From: Hesseltinella vesiculosa
Lineage: Eukaryota; Mucoromycota; Mucoromycetes; Mucorales; Cunninghamellaceae
Length of the DNA stretch: 64,000 nt
NCBI GenBank assembly: GCA_002104935.1
Contig: MCGT01000031.1
Span: 1 to 64,000, forward strand
Reading direction: 5' to 3'
Below, piece after piece: positions 58,604 to 64,000 of this stretch (its first letter is position 1; every line of letters begins with the position of its first letter). Made by a program: the position numbers and the translations under genes. The notes under the pieces are model-generated. The model searched no databases and was not told the DNA's origin. It saw nothing but the letters and a program-made list of their open reading frames with translations.

Positions 58604-60104
58604 TGAGGAGAAAGTGAGTAGAAGGGGGACTGAAGCAAAAAAAGGGGGGGGTCAAGTCACCAGTTTTTTCTTTTTTCGTTGTCAATTTCGAAACCAGCAA
58701 AAATACTTAAGCGAGCGTGAATGCGAATGCTCTTTTCTTCTTCACTCTTTTTTCTGCCTCTCATGCTTTCCGAAGGAAATGCAAGTTGTGAGATATACTC
58801 TTTAAAAACAACAAAAGAAAACAAGGAAATTACGAAGGGAACCCTCGCAAATGCCAAGCTTGTGCCGGTTTTTTTTTTTTTCAGAAAAAAACCAATCGGT
58901 AAAATTGATACTGTATATCAAAGATGATATGCAACATGTACTGCCTCTCGCACGTTGCGTTAGATGAATTGGATGCAGACCATTTGACAGCTGTTAGCAA
59001 TGTAGCAAAATCACTAGATTGAAGAATCGACACGACAATCAAATTAATGACACTGGGGCTGCGGAATAACTCCTTTGCATTATGCCAGTTTTTGCAACCG
59101 AGCATCATCTCGTGTCATCGATCATGGCATGAAGACATGACGGCAATACAAGTGTTGTCATATTGATAGGCGCTAGCCTTGAACCTTGGCTCAGTCGTAT
59201 TTTGCTTTACTTTTCTTAGCCTATTTTTTTTAAAAAACCATTGAGTATCAAGTAAATCACGTGGATCGGAAGAGTTCAATAAATAAATAAAAAAATTCAA
59301 CAAACATGAAAAATTCCTCCTTTCAAAACAGAAAAAATTCAAACTTTGGAATGATGACCAGTGATGACTAGTATGTGCACATTTATATGCCCTGCCTACC
59401 GTCCAGTGATAGGTGCCCTGCCGTTTGCAGGGCTGCTTGCCAATTTTACACCGTTCTTCTCCCCATTTTCCCACTTCAGCTGTTGTTGTAGCCTTGGTAG
59501 ATACATGTGGAGAAACATTGTATCGGTTGCCACTGGACGGGGATTGCATGGTAAAACATGTTGCCAGGTTAACAATGACGCTGTGGTCTTGGTCTTGATG
59601 CTAAAAGATAAGCATTCCAACCTTATACCTTCCTACAAGGTGACTTACAGTTTTCGTTTTTTTTTTTTGTAGTCGAGGGAGATGGAAGGTGCTGGCCAGT
59701 GTGGGTATTTTTCCGTGCCCTGCCTACCGTCCAGTAGTAGGTGCCCTGCCGTTTGCAGGGCTGCTTGCCAATTTTACACCATCCTTCTCCCGATTCTCCC
59801 ACATCAGCTGTTGTTGTAGCCTTGGTAGATACATGTGGAGAAACACTGTATCGGTTGCCACTGGACGGGGATTGCATGATAAAACATGTTGCCAGGTTAA
59901 CAATAACACTATGGTCTTGGTCTTGGTCTTGACCGAAAGAAAAGCAAAATCTAAATTTATCCCTATCGTACCGATCATGTCTTGACTGCTTTGCTTTTGT
60001 GATCAAAATTTTCTTAACGACAATGGTGATGCACTCTTGCTATAGTACGTTAAAGGGTAAAAAAACACCTTAGCCAGATTCATTCCTGATCTTTAACGTT
60101 AGGT
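58604..60104. other. Gene-poor stretch with a coding-like repeat and a tandem duplication
   Basis: A plus-strand segment near 58757-58850 reads MLSEGNASCEIYSLKTTK and has a relative at 52.4 kb. The 59360-59935 tandem duplication is described separately. No complete gene is seen. Confidence 0.5.
59375..59935. repeat. Tandem duplication, two units about 328 bp apart
   Basis: Unit A (about 59375-59600) and unit B (about 59703-59935) share CCCTGCCTACCGTCCAGT, GGTGCCCTGCCGTTTGCAGG, CAGCTGTTGTTGTAGCCTTGG, TAGATACATGTGGAGAAACA and GCCACTGGACGGGGATTGCA with few differences. Both units keep the same frame open on each strand (plus: VDTCGETLYRLPLDGDCM; minus: PSSGNRYxVSPHVSTKATTT). I recognise no protein family with confidence. 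Confidence 0.85.
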
Positions 60105-60461
60105 GTGTTTGTTGTGCCCAAGAATATTATGCCTTTTAAAAAGTGTTTGCTCATTTTAATCTTCCACACAACTCTTGTGTAAAAATATATTGAATGCGTA
60201 TAAAGAGACTCCCACCGACATGTTTTAGGACTTGATACCAACAGTGTTCACTAAGCTATTTTGTGCTACCAATACGTCATTATTGGCGGTGATCGTCTAA
60301 CCAACTTTAAGCATTTATATGTTGGCAGCTCCTAAAAAAAATTGATTGGCCATTGCCTAACGTACAAAGAATCGAAGGCACTGTGTAACAATACATAAAA
60401 ATAACCCAAATCAAGTATAAAATAAAAACAACCTCTTTTTCGCTTATCCCCAGTCACCACA
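60105..60461 (+). mobile_element. Putative 5' LTR and primer-binding site of the Ty3 element
   Basis: Sequence upstream of gag looks like an LTR: a TATA box (TATAAA, 60199-60204), an A-rich stretch, and an end in ACCACA directly followed by TGGTGAAACTAGC (60462 on), the place and leading TGG expected of a tRNA primer-binding site. The left edge (TGTGTTTG near 60105) is a guess because no 3' LTR is present to compare. Confidence 0.4.
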
Positions 60462-60606
60462 TGGTGAAACTAGCAAAAGTTTTTTTTTTTTAATACATCG
60501 TTACTTTACCGCTGATCTCTGAATCAACTACGACACACGATCTATTAATCATGGAGCCCATTCCAGAACAACCCCTCAACAACAGGCTCCCCTACCTCCA
60601 AATATA

Positions 60607-61398
60607 ATGGAAACCCAGTTTTCCCAGTACCTTGCCTTCCAACTTTCCAAGACAATCCCTGCACTCGCTTATGATCACAACCAACAAACCTTACGAATGT
60701 GGTTTCGTGATTATGAAATAATAGCTGAACAACATGGCCTTGCGGACATCACGCTTTTAGCAAAAGCAATACCCACGTTTATGCCGACCATCATAGCGCG
60801 ATACGTATACTCCCTTCCTGAGACGGATCGACAGAGTTATGCTACTCTCAAAGACAAGCTCCTCCAACGATTTGGCTTACCAACTCTTCGTGAAGATGAG
60901 GTCAACAAGCAACGTTTTAACCAGACCAAGCAACTGCCTCACCAGACCATTCCCGAGTACGTGTCTGTCTGGCAGTATCATCTCTCTCTTCTCTCCTCGC
61001 CTCCTCACCAACTTGCTTTAATTGATTCCTTCTTGCATGGAATCCGTGACAAGGCCGCTCGATCACAAATTGCTGCCATGGTACACATGAAGGAAGAAAT
61101 GATTCAAACCTGGAATGGCTTACAACAGCAGACTACCCAAGTCTTGACAGTTGACGACGTCATCAACATGGCCATTGATTTTGAACACAGAATCACACCA
61201 AAGCCACCCATTTTTCCCACGTCATCCCCTGTAATCCAAAGCCAATATCGCGATGACCCCATGGATCTCTCGACTATACACCATTCAGCGTCGAACAGTG
61301 CTTCTGGTTTACCTGCTCATATGGATCAAAATTTCTACTTGACTCCTCCCAGAACAGCCTCGTTCAAGCCAACAGCGAGTACCACGATCCAATTCTGA
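60607..61398 (+). CDS. Ty3/gypsy Gag polyprotein
   Basis: A 263-residue frame with the retrotransposon Gag fold: TLRMWFRDYEIIAEQHGLAD, LKDKLLQRFGLP, RFNQTKQLPHQTIPEYVSVW and FLHGIRDKAARSQIA. Gag forms the particle that packages element RNA. The frame ends at TGA 61398, while the adjoining nucleocapsid and pol frame continues one phase over, either a natural +1 shift or a mutation. Confidence 0.85.
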   Translation: METQFSQYLAFQLSKTIPALAYDHNQQTLRMWFRDYEIIAEQHGLADITLLAKAIPTFMPTIIARYVYSLPETDRQSYATLKDKLLQRFGLPTLREDEVNKQRFNQTKQLPHQTIPEYVSVWQYHLSLLSSPPHQLALIDSFLHGIRDKAARSQIAAMVHMKEEMIQTWNGLQQQTTQVLTVDDVINMAIDFEHRITPKPPIFPTSSPVIQSQYRDDPMDLSTIHHSASNSASGLPAHMDQNFYLTPPRTASFKPTASTTIQF

Positions 61399-63045
61399 CG
61401 CAAGTCCTCGACAAGCACGTGCTTATGACAAGCATGGCAATCCACTTTGTGACCACTGTCGTGGCAAGCACCGCACGATCAACTGCAAACAACACAAACC
61501 ACACGTCAAGGGTAACCGCCCCAATTCCCAAGCTCAAACAGCGAAGAAGCATATCCCCAACAACAACAACAATTCCAAACAACACAGTGTCAACGCCATC
61601 TCGTCTGATCAGGAAGTCTCAATCCAAATTGACCATATGGAACGTGCGGATCACTCTGTTTTACCAATTACAAAACACAAGCTCAACAATTCTTCGGACG
61701 ACAACGTGTGCCTTACCATCCTTTGGGATTCGGGTGCCTCTCTCTCTGCTATCCATGCCCAAGTTGTCACCAACCTAGGACTGCAGCTTGATCCAACCTC
61801 TCCGCGTGTACCTTTTCGCGACGTAAAAAATCAAGTCAACCACACCCATGGCCAGATCAAGATCAAACTTTTTGGCAAATCACTCTCGCTGCATGTAATT
61901 CCGGATTTGTCAAAAGAAGTGATCTTAGGCTGGGATTCTATGTCGCTACTCAAAGCTTCAGTGAATGCTACCGATCAATCTGTCTGTATTATAGTGAATG
62001 ACAAGCCGGTGTGTTTTGCTATCAGCCCATACTCTTCTGAATCGCCCTCCCTCGAACAAGCCACACTGAGCCCTGACCTCTCGCCTCACGTCACTGAAAA
62101 CCAGAAAGCTGAACTCAAGAACATTTTGGATAATGCTCTTGTGCAAGTACCAGGAAGACCGTTGACTGTTACTTCTCTCATTGAATTTGGGATAGACACT
62201 GGTGATCATAAACCTGTCTACACACCACCTCGTCACTTCCACCCTGACACGCAAATCAAGATCGATTCAAAACTCAACGAACTAGTGAAGCTCGGTGTCA
62301 TGGATAAAAAGACATTCTCGCAATGGTCCTCTCAAGTCGTGCCCGTCACCAAACCGAACGGTGATATGCGTATCTGTGGTAACTATGTGAAGCTCAACAA
62401 GATCACGAAGACAATCGAATACCCTTTCTTTGCTATTCATGCGTTGCTGCAATCGCTGGGTAATGCCTGTATTTTTTCAAAAATCGACCTTGCTTCCGGG
62501 TATCATCAAATTCCAATTAGGGAAATGGACAAGGAAAAAACCACCCTCGCCACTCGTACTGGTTTTTACCAATACACGGTTATGCCCTTTGGTATTCGCA
62601 ATGCCCCTGCCGTTTTCCAGTCATTAATGGATCATGTCCTCGGTGCAATGAAGGCAACATGTGCATTTGCGTACCTCGACGACATCGTTGTTTCTCTGCC
62701 TCAACCGATCAACATCTCCTCGATTTACAATGTGTCCTCACCGCCCTCAAAGCTGCAAATTTGTCAATCAACCTAACCAAGTGCTCATTTTTGCTGAATC
62801 AAATTCAGCACCTTGGATTCATCGTTGACAAAAATGGTATCACTCCAAATCCCGAAAATGTCCTTCCAATCATCCAGTATCCACAACCCACAGACATCAA
62901 TGCACTCGAACGATTCCTTGGCATGGCTGGTGTATACCAACGATTTATCTCCAAGTATTAAATCCTGGTGGATCCACTGCGCAGGCTTAAAAAAAAAGGT
63001 GTGCCCTACAATTTTGGCCCAGAACATGCTAAATGCTTTGGTAAG
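61385..63045 (+). pseudogene. Ty3/gypsy Pol: zinc knuckle, protease and reverse transcriptase, broken
   Basis: The frame starts with a knuckle-like motif (CDHCRGKHRTINC, spaced CX2CX3HX4C, one residue short of the usual CX2CX4HX4C). Then comes the protease (ILWDSGASLSAIHA) and the reverse transcriptase (SQWSSQVVPVTKPNGDMRIC, FSKIDLASGYHQIPI, MPFGIRNAPAVFQSLMDHVL, AYLDDIVV). A frame change of one base near 62693 breaks it just after the catalytic YLDD box. The rest of RT continues in another frame (LNQIQHLGFIVDKNGITPNP) to a TAA at 62961, and a last piece (PYNFGPEHAKCF) is readable to about 63045. RNase H proper, integrase and the 3' LTR are missing. Confidence 0.9.
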
Positions 63046-63153
63046 TGCCTTATGTCTTATCCATCCTCCACGTAAGACAACGCTGGTTGATGATTTTGTC
63101 GAGCAGATCACTGGGAAAAAAAGTGTTCATGTCAGGATGGCTTCGGTTCGTCT

Positions 63154-64000
63154 TCAACAACAAAATCGATGACAGAGATCTACCATTAGAAAGAACAAAT
63201 TAAAATATAAGAATTTTCCATATTTGAATAACACAACTTACAAAAGGTGATGACTTGAGATTCCATCTGTACGGAACTGGATTTGATATAATCCATTACA
63301 AACATTTGAAATTTGTAAAAGCAATCAGATACATCAACATTCTCCACAACAAAACGATCAGTCATGCTAGGATTCTTGATATCGAACAACATTTGATAGT
63401 AGAGTTCAGAAGATTCTTCTCTGGTTGTGACGTCATCTCCAATATCAGGTGTATCAGACATACTGTAACAGGGTGGGACTGAAGATGATCTTAAAGGAGG
63501 AAAAAAACAGTCTGTATCACTGGAAAAGTCTCTTGATATCTATTTACGTATGTTTTGTAGTTATATGATTCACAAGAAAGTGCAATGATTCAAAGTATTC
63601 ATGACATCCAGGACACCCAAAGTACATAATGGCATCTCCAACGTTTTCTTTCACAAATTCATGGTGAGGTTTTAATGTTTTGCAGCCAACAGGGTAATCT
63701 GTTATTAATACGTGATGCCTTTTTTCCAAATGGAGCCGCATCCATCTGTGCTCGTTGAAGGCTGAGTGATTGCAGAATGGACAACGTAATTCAATTTAAA
63801 TCTTTTCCATACCAAAAGAGAAGGGAGGAGTGGAATCCAGAGAAAGAGACTTCGACCTCATGGCATGACTCGCAACAGGAGGAGATGGCGTTGTGGATGG
63901 ATGACAGATGATGTTACGGATTCTCTTCTTGTTGTGGTTCACAGAATCTATGAAAGATTCAGCAGAATCAAGACACAAGGACTATGCGACGCAATAAATT
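63154..64000 (-). pseudogene. C2H2 zinc-finger gene, in-frame stop, continuing beyond the window
   Basis: On the minus strand, exon sequence from the window edge reads SESFID-like and RSKSLSLDSTPPFSFGMEKI, meets TAA (63796-63798), and goes on in the same frame into two C2H2 fingers: CPFCNHSAFNEHRWMRLHLE and FGCPGCHEYFESLHFLVNHI. A donor (CATAC|GTAAAT) and acceptor (CTTTAAG) then lead in frame to VPPCYSMSDTPDIGDDVTTR and an acidic/aromatic tail. A further short exon may end near 63154. The TAA may be a nonsense mutation, or an intron I cannot define may remove it. The fingers suggest nucleic-acid binding. Confidence 0.5.

Overview
The window is nuclear DNA from a filamentous fungus. The gene set, the dense short introns (mostly 50-70 nt, usually ending in a pyrimidine-rich AG) and the abundance of A/T homopolymers point to an early-diverging lineage. 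Mucoromycota (Mucorales-like) is my best inference; no marker in the window proves it. Genes lie on both strands, most have 3-18 exons, and there are no operons. I rebuilt the gene models by hand from splice signals and frame continuity, so exon edges may be off by a base or two.

Layout. 1-2440: AT-rich, repeat-rich end with a CACGTG satellite, telomere-like degenerate tracts and a chromodomain integrase tail of a Ty3 element (subtelomeric look). 3184-7315(+): DH-PH Rho GEF. 7316-10829: mostly non-coding, with one repeat copy and a gene relic. 10830-12045(+): secreted RNase T2. 13378-16732(-): VAC14. 16943-19944(-): Rsc7/Swp82-type chromatin subunit fused to PHD fingers. About 20208-20321(-): U6 snRNA. 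20724-21776(-): unrecognised 307-aa protein. 22199-23162(+): CCS copper chaperone. 23331-23705(-): small secreted protein. 24189-26764(-): GAA1 (GPI transamidase). 27195-28621(-): SUB2/UAP56. 29953-31354(+): D-amino-acid oxidase with a peroxisomal tail. 31779-32203(-) and 32470-35017(+): RPS20 and NOP9, divergent. 35331-38222(+): GH15 trehalase/glucoamylase-like enzyme. 38660-39492(+): two-TM protein. 39838-40960: long palindromic element. 41379-43058(+): Atg18-type PROPPIN. 44388-46740: MPV17 fragment plus two dead DDE transposases. 47182-51397(-): synaptojanin-type Sac/5-phosphatase. 51400-56500: repeats, a Cys-rich secreted gene and a large (AG)n tract. 56590-57705(+) and 57760-58603(-): EI24 and MPV17, convergent. 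59360-59935: a tandem duplication. About 60105-63045(+): truncated Ty3/gypsy element. 63154-64000(-): zinc-finger gene with an in-frame stop.

Themes. Phosphoinositide and membrane biology is well represented: VAC14 (PI(3,5)P2 synthesis scaffold), an Atg18 PROPPIN (PI3P/PI(3,5)P2 reader), a Sac/5-phosphatase and a Rho GEF with a PH-like segment. RNA and ribosome functions are represented by U6, SUB2, RPS20 and NOP9. The most notable observations are at the gene-structure level: repeated GC-AG introns with GCAAG donors, a 4-nt micro-exon needed to read the GH15 gene, and a U6 gene with a self-complementary 3' tail. I found no CRISPR array, toxin system or clearly new multi-gene system.
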